Counted from the stretch's first letter, positions 1-7,250 are shown. The stretch is 25,430 nucleotides of DNA from CALJIC01 sp039805565 (GCA_039805565.1 JBDLTZ010000220.1:1-25430); one strand, 5' to 3'. Numbers and translations are program-made. Notes: a model not told the origin generated them from the sequence alone.

Positions 1-12
1 ACTCCCATCACC

Positions 13-1320
13 ATGTCCGGCGGCAAGCTCCAGGTTCCCGCCGATCCCATCATTCCCTTCATCGAGGGCGACGGCACCGGGCCCGACATCTGGCGGGCGT
101 CGGTGCGGGTCTTCGACGCGGCCGTCGCCAAGGCCTACAAGGGCGAGCGGAAGATCGTCTGGCACGAGGTGCTCGCCGGCGAGAAGGCCTTCAACAAGAC
201 CGGCAACTGGCTCCCTGAAGAGACGCTGACCGCCTTCCGCCAGTACCTCGTCGGTATCAAGGGCCCGCTCACGACCCCCATCGGCGGCGGCATCCGCTCG
301 CTGAACGTCGCGCTCCGCCAGATGCTCGACCTCTACGTCTGCCTCCGCCCCGTCCGCTGGTTCACGGGTGTGCCTTCGCCCGTCAAGAAGCCGCAGGACT
401 GCAACATGGTGATCTTCCGCGAGAACACCGAGGACATCTACGCCGGTATCGAGTACGCGGCCGGCACTGCCGAGGCGGAGAAGGTGCTGTCGTTCCTGCG
501 CGAGGCGTTCGCGAAGGACTTCGGCAAGATTCGCTTCGGCACGGGCGAGAAGGCCGCCGAGTGGATGAAGTTGCTGGGCGCGGGCGAGGACGGCTCGGTG
601 GAGGTCGGCGTCGGCATCAAGCCGGTGAGCCGGCTCGGCACCGAGCGGCTGGTGGCGGCGGCCATCCAGTACGCGATCACGCACAAGCGCAAGAGCGTGA
701 CGTTCGTCCACAAGGGGAACATCATGAAGTTCACCGAGGGCGCGTTCCGCGACTGGGGCTATGAGCTGGCGGAGCGGGCGTTCGGCGAGCATGTGTACAC
801 CTGGGCCGAGTGGGAGCGGGCCAAGGCGGCGCGCGGCGAGGCGGCGGCGAACGCGGAGCAGAAGGCGGCCCTGGCGGCGGGCAAGGTCCTGGTGAAGGAC
901 GCGATCGCCGACATCACGCTGCAGCAGGTGCTGACGCGCCCCGAGGACTTCGACGTCATCGCGACGCTGAACCTGAACGGGGACTACCTGTCGGACGCGC
1001 TGGCGGCGCAGGTGGGCGGCATCGGCATCGCGCCAGGTGGTAACATCAACTATATCACCGGCCACGCGATCTTCGAGGCCACGCACGGCACGGCGCCGAA
1101 GTACGCGAACCAGGACAAGGTCAACCCCGGCTCGGTGATCCTGAGCGGAGACATGATGCTGCGCTACCTGGGGTGGACCGAGGCGGCCGACCTGATCATC
1201 TCCTCGCTCGAGAAGACGATCGACCAGAAGGTGGTGACGTATGACTTCGCGCGCCTGATGAGCGGCGCGAAGGAGGTCAAGACGTCGGAGTTCGCGGACG
1301 CGATGATTGCGAATATGTAG
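13..1320 (+). CDS. icd: NADP-dependent isocitrate dehydrogenase
   Basis: This 435-residue protein oxidatively decarboxylates isocitrate to 2-oxoglutarate in the TCA cycle, in the cytoplasm. The sequence is collinear with the E. coli Icd family (416 residues). Substrate-site serine S96 lies in GGGIRSLNVALRQ and is followed by the Arg-rich LRPVR stretch. The NADP-selecting residues K363 and Y364 (HGTAPKYANQDKVNPGS) and Y410/R414 match E. coli K344, Y345, Y391 and R395, so NADP rather than NAD is the expected cofactor. S96 is equivalent to the serine phosphorylated by AceK in enterics, but no kinase gene is visible here. The ATG at 13 is the first start in the window, so its upstream signals cannot be judged. 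It converges on the CBS gene, with a hairpin just after the stop. Confidence 0.96.
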   Translation: MSGGKLQVPADPIIPFIEGDGTGPDIWRASVRVFDAAVAKAYKGERKIVWHEVLAGEKAFNKTGNWLPEETLTAFRQYLVGIKGPLTTPIGGGIRSLNVALRQMLDLYVCLRPVRWFTGVPSPVKKPQDCNMVIFRENTEDIYAGIEYAAGTAEAEKVLSFLREAFAKDFGKIRFGTGEKAAEWMKLLGAGEDGSVEVGVGIKPVSRLGTERLVAAAIQYAITHKRKSVTFVHKGNIMKFTEGAFRDWGYELAERAFGEHVYTWAEWERAKAARGEAAANAEQKAALAAGKVLVKDAIADITLQQVLTRPEDFDVIATLNLNGDYLSDALAAQVGGIGIAPGGNINYITGHAIFEATHGTAPKYANQDKVNPGSVILSGDMMLRYLGWTEAADLIISSLEKTIDQKVVTYDFARLMSGAKEVKTSEFADAMIANM

Positions 1321-1331
1321 GTTGTTCTCTG

Positions 1332-1352
1332 GGGGAGAGCCCTGCTCTCCCC
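1332..1352. terminator. Hairpin after icd
   Basis: A perfect 9-bp stem (GGGGAGAGC / GCTCTCCCC) with a 3-base loop begins 11 bases after the icd stop codon. There is no T tract after it on either strand, so intrinsic termination is only probable. It lies between convergent genes and could act in both directions. Confidence 0.55.
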
Positions 1353-1360
1353 TAGACCCC

Positions 1361-1446
1361 CTCTCGCCCCGGATCCGCTCTCGCCCCAGACCCCGGAGTG
1401 AGGATAGCGCCCCAGACCCGCTCTCGCCCCAGACCTGCTCTCGCCC
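1361..1446. repeat. Degenerate 17-bp repeats between icd and the CBS gene
   Basis: CTCTCGCCCC recurs at 1361, 1378 and 1421, and CTCTCGCCC at 1438. Two pairs are spaced exactly 17 bases apart, and a related GCGCCCCAGACCC lies at about 1408. The stretch is almost free of T-rich sequence and contains no credible gene. Confidence 0.6.
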
Positions 1447-1455
1447 GGACCCCTC

Positions 1456-2076
1456 TCACGGGCCCCAGCCGCGCTCCTCGACAAGCTGGAAGATATCGGT
1501 GTCGCTGATGATCCCCACGACGCGCCCGTGCTCGCGGACGGCGGCGCGGCGGATGTTGCTGTCGATCATCAGCTTGCTGCACTCGCGGAGGCTCATCTCG
1601 GGCGCGACTGAGACGACCGGGCTAGTGGCGAGCTCGGCGACGCGCACCTCCTCGGGGTTGCGGTCGGCGCCGACGATCTTGGCCAGGACGTCGCGCATGG
1701 TCATGATGCCCCACTCGCCGCTGCCGCCGGGCTCGACGAGGACGCTGGTGATACCGTGCTGGCGCATGACCTGGGTGGCCTCGGCGACACTCGTGCCCAC
1801 AGCGACGGTGATCACGCGGCGGGTCATGATCTCGCCCACGGTGTAGGGGCGCGCAGGCGTCGGCTCGGTCTGCGCGCCCATGCGCCGGCGCAGCGGCTCG
1901 GTGTACTGCTCCAGCGCGTACATCGCGACGCTGACGGAGCGCCGGTCGACGCGAGCGGCGGCGGTCTCCAGGGTGCCCTCGAGGAATGTCACTAGCACGT
2001 ACGCCTCGCCCGACACGCGCACGTCGTCGAGCAGCTCGACGGTGGCGCCGTTGAATCGCCCTCGCACTGTCTGCAT
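1456..2076 (-). CDS. CBS-pair domain protein
   Basis: This 206-residue cytoplasmic protein has a basic, strand-rich N-terminus (residues 1-70) followed by two CBS motifs at about 79-137 (TVGEIMTRRVITV...GIMTMRDVL) and 146-203 (VAELATSPVVSV...GIISDTDIF). CBS pairs bind adenosine nucleotides or S-adenosylmethionine and usually regulate a partner; no catalytic domain is attached. The start at 2076 was chosen because an AAGGAG site sits 6 bases upstream on the minus strand. The frame stays open further upstream, but that extension would run through the leader hairpin. A -10-like TACACT at 2151-2156 suggests it has its own promoter. It lies downstream of the globin and of a CHAT protein with a CBS-like N-terminus, so it may belong to the same response. 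Its target is unknown. Confidence 0.88.
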   Translation of the reverse strand: MQTVRGRFNGATVELLDDVRVSGEAYVLVTFLEGTLETAAARVDRRSVSVAMYALEQYTEPLRRRMGAQTEPTPARPYTVGEIMTRRVITVAVGTSVAEATQVMRQHGITSVLVEPGGSGEWGIMTMRDVLAKIVGADRNPEEVRVAELATSPVVSVAPEMSLRECSKLMIDSNIRRAAVREHGRVVGIISDTDIFQLVEERGWGP

Positions 2077-2089
2077 CGTTTTCTCCTTT

Positions 2090-2112
2090 TTGGGGAGACA
2101 TTGCCTCCCCAA
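2090..2112 (-). promoter_or_regulatory. Hairpin in the CBS gene leader
   Basis: A perfect 8-bp inverted repeat (TTGGGGAG / CTCCCCAA, 7-base loop) ends next to the AAGGAG ribosome binding site of the CBS gene. It is followed by A's, not T's, in the transcribed direction, so it is not a classic terminator. It could influence translation or be a dispersed palindrome. Confidence 0.5.
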
Positions 2113-2150
2113 GCCCCACCCTTGGGCGGCGCCTCGCCAACCTTTCTCCA

Positions 2151-2156
2151 AGTGTA
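2151..2156 (-). promoter_or_regulatory. Possible -10 element for the CBS gene
   Basis: The minus strand reads TACACT here, giving a leader of about 68 bases. No good -35 is visible 17 bases upstream. Confidence 0.35.
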
Positions 2157-2179
2157 GCGAGGGGAGATACAGATGAAGA

Positions 2180-2578
2180 CTAGCCGCGGAGGTCGATCTG
2201 GCCGTGCTGGGCGTTGATGAGGAAGGTGGCGGCGCGCTCGAAGTACTCGACGAGGGCCTGGCGGGCGGGCTCAGGGAAGCCGGCCTCGTCTACGGCGGCG
2301 AGCATGTGACCAACCCAGGCGTCGCGCTCGACCTGGCCGATGGTGAAGGGCAGGTGGCGGGCGCGCAGGCGCGGGTGGCCGCGGAGCTGGTTGTAGCGCT
2401 GCGGCCCACCGAAGTACTGGGTGATGAAGAGGAACTGGTGCTCCTTGCCCGGCCCGAGGTCCTCGGGGAACATCGGGCGGAGCACAGGGTCCTGCTCGAC
2501 GCGGGCGTAGAAGGCGTCGACGAGTCGGCGGAAGGGGGCATCGCCGCCGGCGAGCTCGTAGATGGTTGTGTGTGTCAT
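2180..2578 (-). CDS. glbO: Group II truncated haemoglobin (trHbO type)
   Basis: This 132-residue haem protein is the usual length for 2/2 haemoglobins. Comparison with remembered mycobacterial trHbO places Y24 at B10, the haem-binding proximal histidine H75 at F8 (in RARHLPF) and the group-defining tryptophan W88 at G8 (RDAWVGHM). F37 occupies CD1, where M. tuberculosis trHbO has tyrosine. The YFGGP and RGHPRLR stretches are family signatures. Roles known for the family are O2 binding and NO or peroxide chemistry; which applies here is not visible. There is no ribosome binding site before the ATG. A TACAAT -10 ends 7 bases upstream, so the mRNA is probably leaderless. A perfect palindrome sits directly behind that -10. 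It lies between the CHAT gene and the CBS gene on the same strand. Confidence 0.93.
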   Translation of the reverse strand: MTHTTIYELAGGDAPFRRLVDAFYARVEQDPVLRPMFPEDLGPGKEHQFLFITQYFGGPQRYNQLRGHPRLRARHLPFTIGQVERDAWVGHMLAAVDEAGFPEPARQALVEYFERAATFLINAQHGQIDLRG

Positions 2579-2585
2579 GGAGGAT

Positions 2586-2612
2586 ATTGTAATGCAATCC
2601 TGCCGGATTGCA
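2586..2612 (-). promoter_or_regulatory. Leaderless globin promoter with operator-like palindrome
   Basis: On the minus strand TACAAT (2586-2591) lies 7 bases before the ATG at 2578. Immediately upstream, 2593-2612 is a perfect 8-bp inverted repeat (TGCAATCC / GGATTGCA) with a 4-base centre. It occupies the -10/-35 spacer, a typical repressor site. Fifteen bases of it (ATCCGGCAGGATTGC) recur just before murI at 10549-10563. Confidence 0.55.
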
Positions 2613-2635
2613 GTGGTGCGGCGAGCGTTGTTTTC

Positions 2636-2671
2636 GGGCTGCGCCCCGGAGCACTGCTAAGAGCGCAGCCC
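2636..2671 (-). terminator. Hairpin after the CHAT gene
   Basis: A perfect 9-bp stem (GGGCTGCGC / GCGCAGCCC) with an 18-base loop begins 15 bases after the CHAT stop codon on the minus strand. No U tract follows, so it is a candidate terminator only. If it works, the globin is transcribed from its own promoter. Confidence 0.45.
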
Positions 2672-2686
2672 AGACCTCGATTGCGG

Positions 2687-5020
2687 CTACGAGCGCTCGA
2701 CGATCAGGTCGCCGGAGCTGTGGAGCGCGTAGACGAGGCCGCACACATTGCGCTGCTCGTTGAGGTACCACTTGCGGAGCTCGAGCAGGATCTCGCCGAC
2801 AGAGCGCTCGCCCTTGGCGAGCTCCTCGATGAACTTGCGGGCGAACTCGGCGCCGAAGTTGACGGGGGTGTTGACCTCGGTGCCGATCGCGCCGCGGGCG
2901 CCGCGGGCGATGAAGTAGGGCAGCAGACCGGCGTACTGCTCAGGGCTGAGCTCGGCGCCCTGGCAGGCGTTGAGGAACACGAACGGTGCGCTCTTGAGGC
3001 GGGGGCGGCCGGTGTGCGCCTCGTCCTTGAGCTCCTCGAGCGTGATCTTGCCGCCGTTGGTCACGGTGATGTACGAGGCGTCCACGCCGGCGCGGGCGCC
3101 GGTCTTGCCCTGCTCGCCAGGGAGCATGCTCTCGGCGTGACAGTAGAAGTAGATGAATGGCGGGGCGTCGGTGCCGCCGAGGAGCTCGAAGACCTCGTCC
3201 TTGGTCTCGATGATCTGGGGGGTGACAGTGGGCAGGGAGCTGAGGAAGGCCTTCTGATCGCCGACGACCGAGACCTTGAACTGGCCGTCGATGCTGCTGT
3301 CGCAGATGAAGGCCATGGGCAGACGGCCGCCTGCGGCTGGGAGGGCGGGGCTGAAGCTGGTGATATCGCCGCGGCGGTACTCGGGGAGGTACTGGATGAT
3401 GTGCTTGAAGCCCCAGAACCCCTCGGGCGCGGGCGGGTTGATCTCCTCGCGGTCGTAGAGCATGGCCCAGGGGAAGTTGAAGCGGTCGGCGACCACCTGG
3501 ACGGAGAGCTCGTGCCGCTGGGAGAGCTCGCGGATGAGCTGGCCCATCTCGGCGACGTCGGCGCCGCCCTCGCCATTCTCGAAGATGCTGCGGAACATGC
3601 GGCGGCCGACTCCGGCCAGGATCTTGAGCGACTTCTGGTGCTCGGCCTCGGCCACTTTGGTGTCGGGCTCGAGGTAGGGCCACTTGGTCTGGGTGGCCTC
3701 GTCCTTGCGCATCACGATCTGGTTGAGGAAGTCGTTGCGGATGTTGGCGAGGCTGTCGATCAGGGTCTGCGGCTCGATGGTGACGATGGCGCGCTTGACC
3801 ACCGGGCCCTGGAGGATGAACTCGTAGCCCTTGGTCTGGCGCACGATCACCAGGCTGACGCGGTCCTTGCCCGCGAGGGTGCGCCGCGCGATGGCGCTGC
3901 CCAGGTCAATGCCCGTCTGCTGGGTGGTGATGGCGCCGGGGAGGGTGCCGGGGCGGGCCTGCTCGAGCTTGTCGGTGACGGTGAAGGTGAGGCTGAACTC
4001 CTGGAACAGCTCGTTGTGGGTGTAGAGGAGCGCCTTGACGGTGCGCTTGCCGGTCTGCTTGGGGGTGATGCTGAAGGTGACGCGGTTGAGCGACGGGCCG
4101 CTCTTGCGGAGGTAGAGCGTGGCGTTCTTGCGGCCGTAGATGTCGAACTCGCTCTTGTCCACCGAGAGCTCGACGAGCAGCTCGATCGTCTCGTCCTCCT
4201 GCATGGTAGCGGCGAGGGTCTCGATGTTGCCGCCGGTCACGAGGGAGGTAGCGCGCGGGGCGTCGATATCGAACTTGAGCTCATAGGGTGCGCTGAGGAG
4301 CAGCGGCTCGTCCTTGGCGATCACGCGCCATGTGGCGGAGCGGGTGCCGGCGGTCTCCGCGCCCTCGATCCAGCCGTTGATCGTGCGGGGCTGGGACGCG
4401 GCGGGCTGTGGCGCCCCACCGCCGCCCTGGTTGAGGACAGGGGGCTTGTCATCAATGCCGAACATCGGCGGCTCGTCGCCTGCGGTGGCCTCCTCGGCGA
4501 GGAAGGCCGGGGTCCGCTGGAAGGGGTCGCCGGGCAGGCCGGAGCCAGCGAGGATCTCCTGGAGGTAGAGACCGAGCACCTGGCCGCCGCGGAGAATCAC
4601 CAGTCGGAAGGCGGGGTGGGCGTCGCGCAGCGCACGGCCCTGGGACATGGTGGTGTCGTTCTGCTCGACGGCCTGGACCGGCGCGAAGCGGTCTGTGAGG
4701 GCGGAGGCGCGGAGCCACTTGCCGCCGACGTCCACCTCGGCGGCGGGGTCGATCTGGCCGAGGAGGGCGGGCAAGTCCGCGATGCGCATGTCGGTGATGT
4801 CGCGGCCGGAGGCGATGGCAAGAAGCTCGACCTCGATCCAGCGCGGCACGAGGAACTGGCGGCCGCGCAGGGGCAGGACAACGTAGGTGTAGGCGCGGCT
4901 GGAGCGCTTGCTGGGCAGGGCGGCGAGGGCGTCGCGGACGGTGGCGTCGGCGTCGAGCAGGACGAAGGCTGGAGAGCCGTCGGGGTTGGTGATCTTGATA
5001 TCGTCGCTCGGGAACGGCAT
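2687..5020 (-). CDS. CHAT-domain protease with CBS-like N-terminus and beta-sandwich middle
   Basis: This 777-residue protein has no signal peptide. The C-terminal ~390 residues form a CHAT (caspase-HetF-associated) peptidase: the His of YCHAE (H628) and the Cys of FLNACQGAE (C686) are the expected dyad, followed by the conserved IARGARGAIGTE segment. Residues about 240-350 are strand-rich and Ig-like. Residues about 20-160 show two copies of a CBS-like pattern: TVRDAL...YVVLPLRG...VPRWIEVELLA, then PVQAV...RLVILRGGQVLGLYLQEIL. A Gly/Pro/Gln-rich linker sits near 190-212. The ATG at 5020 was preferred over the GTG at 5026 because GGAGG then lies about 7 bases upstream. CHAT proteins are cleavage effectors in bacterial conflict and cell-death systems. 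The substrate is unknown, and the CBS assignment is inferred from pattern only. Confidence 0.85.
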   Translation of the reverse strand: MPFPSDDIKITNPDGSPAFVLLDADATVRDALAALPSKRSSRAYTYVVLPLRGRQFLVPRWIEVELLAIASGRDITDMRIADLPALLGQIDPAAEVDVGGKWLRASALTDRFAPVQAVEQNDTTMSQGRALRDAHPAFRLVILRGGQVLGLYLQEILAGSGLPGDPFQRTPAFLAEEATAGDEPPMFGIDDKPPVLNQGGGGAPQPAASQPRTINGWIEGAETAGTRSATWRVIAKDEPLLLSAPYELKFDIDAPRATSLVTGGNIETLAATMQEDETIELLVELSVDKSEFDIYGRKNATLYLRKSGPSLNRVTFSITPKQTGKRTVKALLYTHNELFQEFSLTFTVTDKLEQARPGTLPGAITTQQTGIDLGSAIARRTLAGKDRVSLVIVRQTKGYEFILQGPVVKRAIVTIEPQTLIDSLANIRNDFLNQIVMRKDEATQTKWPYLEPDTKVAEAEHQKSLKILAGVGRRMFRSIFENGEGGADVAEMGQLIRELSQRHELSVQVVADRFNFPWAMLYDREEINPPAPEGFWGFKHIIQYLPEYRRGDITSFSPALPAAGGRLPMAFICDSSIDGQFKVSVVGDQKAFLSSLPTVTPQIIETKDEVFELLGGTDAPPFIYFYCHAESMLPGEQGKTGARAGVDASYITVTNGGKITLEELKDEAHTGRPRLKSAPFVFLNACQGAELSPEQYAGLLPYFIARGARGAIGTEVNTPVNFGAEFARKFIEELAKGERSVGEILLELRKWYLNEQRNVCGLVYALHSSGDLIVERS

Positions 5021-5126
5021 GGGCACCCCTCCATATAGCAGAGCGCGGGTTCATGGAAGGCTCGGGCGGGCCTGTGCGGCGGGGGGCGGCGGGGGCGGTG
5101 CGGGTGGCCGCGGGGCGATACTAGCA

Positions 5127-5141
5127 CGCGCGCAGCGCGCG
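5127..5141. promoter_or_regulatory. CG-rich palindrome in a divergent intergenic region
   Basis: CGCGCGC-A-GCGCGCG is a perfect palindrome between the divergent CHAT gene and the small stress-type gene. On the minus strand, TGC followed by TAGTAT (5116-5124) could be a weak extended -10 for the CHAT gene. The other bases of 5027-5215 show no gene. Confidence 0.3.
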
Positions 5142-5215
5142 AGTCAAGTGCCGGGCGGCACGGGCGTTGCTACCCGCCTGGTGGGTTTCTGAGGGCGAGA
5201 AGAAAGGACGCGGCA

Positions 5216-5515
5216 ATGGCGCGGACAATCGTTGCGACGTTTGGCGAGCGACGGGCGGCGGAGGGCGCGGCGGATGAGCTCGTGCGCGCGGGGGTGCCGC
5301 AGGCGGACCTGCGCCTCGGCGGCCGGTCGCTCGAGGTTGCGACCGACGCGATCCTGGGGAGCGCGGTGTACGACATCCTGCAGCGCTACGGCGCGGGGGC
5401 GATCGAGGTCCGGCGCGAGGCGGACCACCTGACGGGCTGGGAGCGGATGGACCCGTCGAACGACCCGCCGCTGCGGGAGCGGGCGCAGGGTGACGAGTCC
5501 CACGACCTCTCCTGA
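5216..5515 (+). CDS. Small general-stress-like protein
   Basis: This 99-residue soluble protein opens with TIVATFGERRAAEGAADELV, an alpha/beta pattern like the N-terminal repeat of the YflT/general stress 17M family (beta strand, then a helix carrying Ala/Glu, then AGVPQADLRL). The second half (VYDILQRYGAGAIEVRREADHL) resembles another strand-helix unit, and the last 25 residues are charged and probably disordered. The family's biochemical role is not known. AAAGGAC lies 9 bases before the ATG. It diverges from the CHAT gene and converges on the lipoprotein gene, with a strong hairpin after its stop. The family assignment is tentative; the open frame, codon bias and ribosome site support a real gene. 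Confidence 0.7.
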   Translation: MARTIVATFGERRAAEGAADELVRAGVPQADLRLGGRSLEVATDAILGSAVYDILQRYGAGAIEVRREADHLTGWERMDPSNDPPLRERAQGDESHDLS

Positions 5516-5516
5516 G

Positions 5517-5546
5517 CCCCGCCGCGGCTCATCGGCCACGGCGGGG
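5517..5546. terminator. Bidirectional hairpin between convergent genes
   Basis: A perfect 8-bp stem (CCCCGCCG / CGGCGGGG) encloses a 14-base loop with an inner GGC/GCC pairing. It lies between the stop codons of the small stress-type gene and the lipoprotein gene, and TTGG follows on the plus strand. Confidence 0.6.
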
Positions 5547-5566
5547 TTGGGCCCGCGCTGGGCCGG

Positions 5567-6256
5567 CTACTGCTGCTCGACGGAGACCTCGACACCGGAG
5601 CCGCCATTGAGGGGGGCGATGGTGACGGCGGCGCGGCGGCCGGGGCGCTCGAACTGGAGCCGAACGGCGTCGCCCTGCTCGGCTATCGGGAGGACGGCAG
5701 CCCAGCCCGCGGCGGCCATGTCGGTCTGGTAGAGCTCACGGACGGCGGCGGGGGTGAGCTGGGTGGTGTAGACCACGCGTGAGCTGGAGGTGAAGATCGT
5801 GGTGCTACCCGGGGGCACGGGGATATCGGCCGGGGCCTGGCCGACGCCCTGGGTGGCAAAGGCCTCGGCGGTGGCACGCGCGCCGCCCTCGAGGGCCGGC
5901 AGGGTGGTGGCGAAGGCCTCGGCGGTCTGCTGGAGGCCGCTGGCCTGGAGCGTGGGCAGCAGCGCCTCGAAGGTGGGGAGGACTGCCTGGAGGGTGGGAG
6001 CGGCGGCCTGGAGGGTGGGGGCCAGGGCCTCGGCGGTCTGGCGCAGCTGGCCGGCCTGGGCCTGCACCGTGGGCGCCATGGCCTGGACCGTCTGGGCGGC
6101 GGCCTGGAAGGTGGGGGCGGCGGCCTGAAGCTCAGCCGCCTGAGTGGCGACGGCCTGGCCGGTCTGGGCGGCCTCCTGGAGGGCGCCGCAGGCGGCGGAC
6201 GACAGAGCGGCGAAGGCCGCGGCGACGGCAAGGGCAAGGGCGGGACGAAGTCTCAC
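5567..6256 (-). CDS. Ala-rich lipoprotein with heptad-like Pro repeats
   Basis: This 229-residue exported protein has a hydrophobic signal (RLRPALALAVAAAFAALSSAAC) ending at lipidation-candidate C23; the -3 residue is Ser rather than Leu, so the lipobox is imperfect. Residues about 45-104 repeat a seven-residue unit of the form AAAPTxQ/AVLPTFE. Proline in most units argues against a simple coiled coil and for an extended stalk or repeated short helices. Residues 145-229 form a compact domain (VVYTTQLTPAAVRELYQTDMAAAGW...VRLQFERPGRRAAVTI) that looks like a small alpha/beta cell-surface domain of unknown role. The GTG at 6256 is preceded by GAGGAG with 6 bases spacing; an upstream in-frame ATG would lie beyond the promoter. 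The function is not recognised. Confidence 0.78.
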   Translation of the reverse strand: MRLRPALALAVAAAFAALSSAACGALQEAAQTGQAVATQAAELQAAAPTFQAAAQTVQAMAPTVQAQAGQLRQTAEALAPTLQAAAPTLQAVLPTFEALLPTLQASGLQQTAEAFATTLPALEGGARATAEAFATQGVGQAPADIPVPPGSTTIFTSSSRVVYTTQLTPAAVRELYQTDMAAAGWAAVLPIAEQGDAVRLQFERPGRRAAVTIAPLNGGSGVEVSVEQQ

Positions 6257-6287
6257 GGCATTCTCCTCACTAGGGTGGTGTGAGGGG

Positions 6288-6296
6288 AGTATAGCA
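6288..6296 (-). promoter_or_regulatory. Extended -10 promoter for the lipoprotein gene
   Basis: The minus strand reads TGC-TATACT, an extended -10, about 31 bases upstream of the GTG start. No -35 consensus is visible. It lies directly beyond a hairpin that probably ends hpf transcription. Confidence 0.55.
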
Positions 6297-6299
6297 CGC

Positions 6300-6355
6300 G
6301 GGGGTGAGGAGCTGGATGCCCTCACCCCCGGCCCTCTCTCCCGGCGCAGGGAGAG
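6300..6355. terminator. Two hairpins downstream of hpf
   Basis: A 10-bp perfect stem (GGGGGTGAGG 6300-6309 / CCTCACCCCC 6320-6329) is followed by a 7-bp stem (CTCTCCC 6336-6342 / GGGAGAG 6349-6355). The CCCTCACCCCCGGCCCTCTC text resembles a common dispersed intergenic repeat of high-GC bacteria. The position suggests transcription termination after hpf. Confidence 0.5.
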
Positions 6356-6376
6356 GGGGAGATTGACCGTCTGTCG

Positions 6377-6964
6377 CTACACCGCAGTGCTATCGGCGAC
6401 GATCAGGCCGTAGTTGCCATCCTCGCGGCGGTAGAGCACGTTGACCTGGCTGGTCTCGGCGTCGCGGAAGACGAAGAAGCTGTGGCCGAGGAGCTCCATC
6501 TGCTCGACGGCCTCGTCGCTGAACATCGGCTTGATCTGGAACTCCTTGGTGCGAACGATGCGGGGCACGGGCTCCTCCATCACCGAGGGCGGAGGCGCGG
6601 CGCTGTTCTCCTCGAACACGATGGCCGGCTCGATGAACTGACCACCCTGGCGGCGGAGCTTGCCGCGCCGCCAGTGCTTGTCCTTATAGCGCCCGATCTG
6701 GCGCTGGAGCGTCGCGAGAACCTCATCGATCGCCACATAGAGCTCGGGCGCGCGCTGGTCGGCGCGGAGCAGGACCCCGTGGTCACCGACGATGGTGGCC
6801 TGGACGCGCACCATGTCCTCACTGCGGCGCTGCTCCTCAGATATCTCGACGGTGACCTTGCTGATGCGGTCGAGGTGACGCTCCAGCTTGGAGAGCTTCT
6901 CCTCGATGTGGCTGCGTTGGCGGTCTGTCACTTTCCCGTTGCGGCTCTTGACGATCAGTTCCAT
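6377..6964 (-). CDS. hpf: Long-form ribosome hibernation promoting factor
   Basis: This 195-residue protein inactivates ribosomes as 100S dimers in stationary phase or stress. The S30AE domain spans about residues 1-105 (MELIVKSRNGKVTDRQR...), binding the 30S decoding region. A linker rich in Ala/Pro follows (about 112-133). The C-terminal dimerisation domain (135-192) has the hallmark text RTKEFQIKPM, MELLGHSFFVF and YRREDGNYGLI. The ATG at 6964 has AGGAGG 6 bases upstream. A frame continues open for 105 codons further upstream, but it crosses the leader and promoter and has no family similarity. The gene has the best sigma-70-type promoter of the window and a leader of about 280 bases, so extra control at RNA level is possible. 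Confidence 0.95.
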   Translation of the reverse strand: MELIVKSRNGKVTDRQRSHIEEKLSKLERHLDRISKVTVEISEEQRRSEDMVRVQATIVGDHGVLLRADQRAPELYVAIDEVLATLQRQIGRYKDKHWRRGKLRRQGGQFIEPAIVFEENSAAPPPSVMEEPVPRIVRTKEFQIKPMFSDEAVEQMELLGHSFFVFRDAETSQVNVLYRREDGNYGLIVADSTAV

Positions 6965-7243
6965 GGTCGTCCTCCTGTGGTTCTGCCCACGGCCGCCGCG
7001 CGGCTCCAATGCCGGGGTATCGGCGGGGCGGGCAGACACTGCCTGACGCGCGGCGCACGAGCGATGCCTGGCAGATGCACGAAGCCCTCGCCCGCGACGT
7101 GCGCGAGTGAGGGCCTCTTCTGCTAGCGGGCGATGATCCCGCGATGCGCCTGGTAGCTGTGCTGGCTGCAAACGGCTTGTGTCACGTTTGGCGCCCTTCT
7201 CAGCGTGCCGGGGCTGCGTATATGCAGATGCCCCGCGCGTTGT
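6965..7243 (-). promoter_or_regulatory. Long structured 5' leader of hpf
   Basis: This 279-base stretch lies between the predicted transcription start and the hpf ATG. It contains a strong hairpin at 7081-7120 (GCCCTC / GAGGGC at 7084-7089 and 7109-7114, extended inward by six more pairs including one G-U). I recognise no known riboswitch or RNA family. On both strands 6965-7411 has no credible gene. Confidence 0.4.
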
Positions 7244-7250
7244 GTCTACG

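Noticed and set aside
2077..2151. A longer N-terminus for the CBS protein starting at 2151
   Set aside because: It would translate through the leader hairpin and the ribosome site and overlap the -10; the ATG at 2076 has an ideal AAGGAG.
2204..5038. A 944-residue open frame on the plus strand opposite the globin and CHAT genes
   Set aside because: It is the complementary shadow of GC-rich codons. Its translation is repetitive Gly/Ala/Leu/Val/Glu text without domain motifs, whereas the minus strand has clear globin and CHAT motifs.
7081..7120. tRNA or known small RNA in the hpf leader
   Set aside because: Only one hairpin is visible; there is no cloverleaf, anticodon arm or T-loop sequence.
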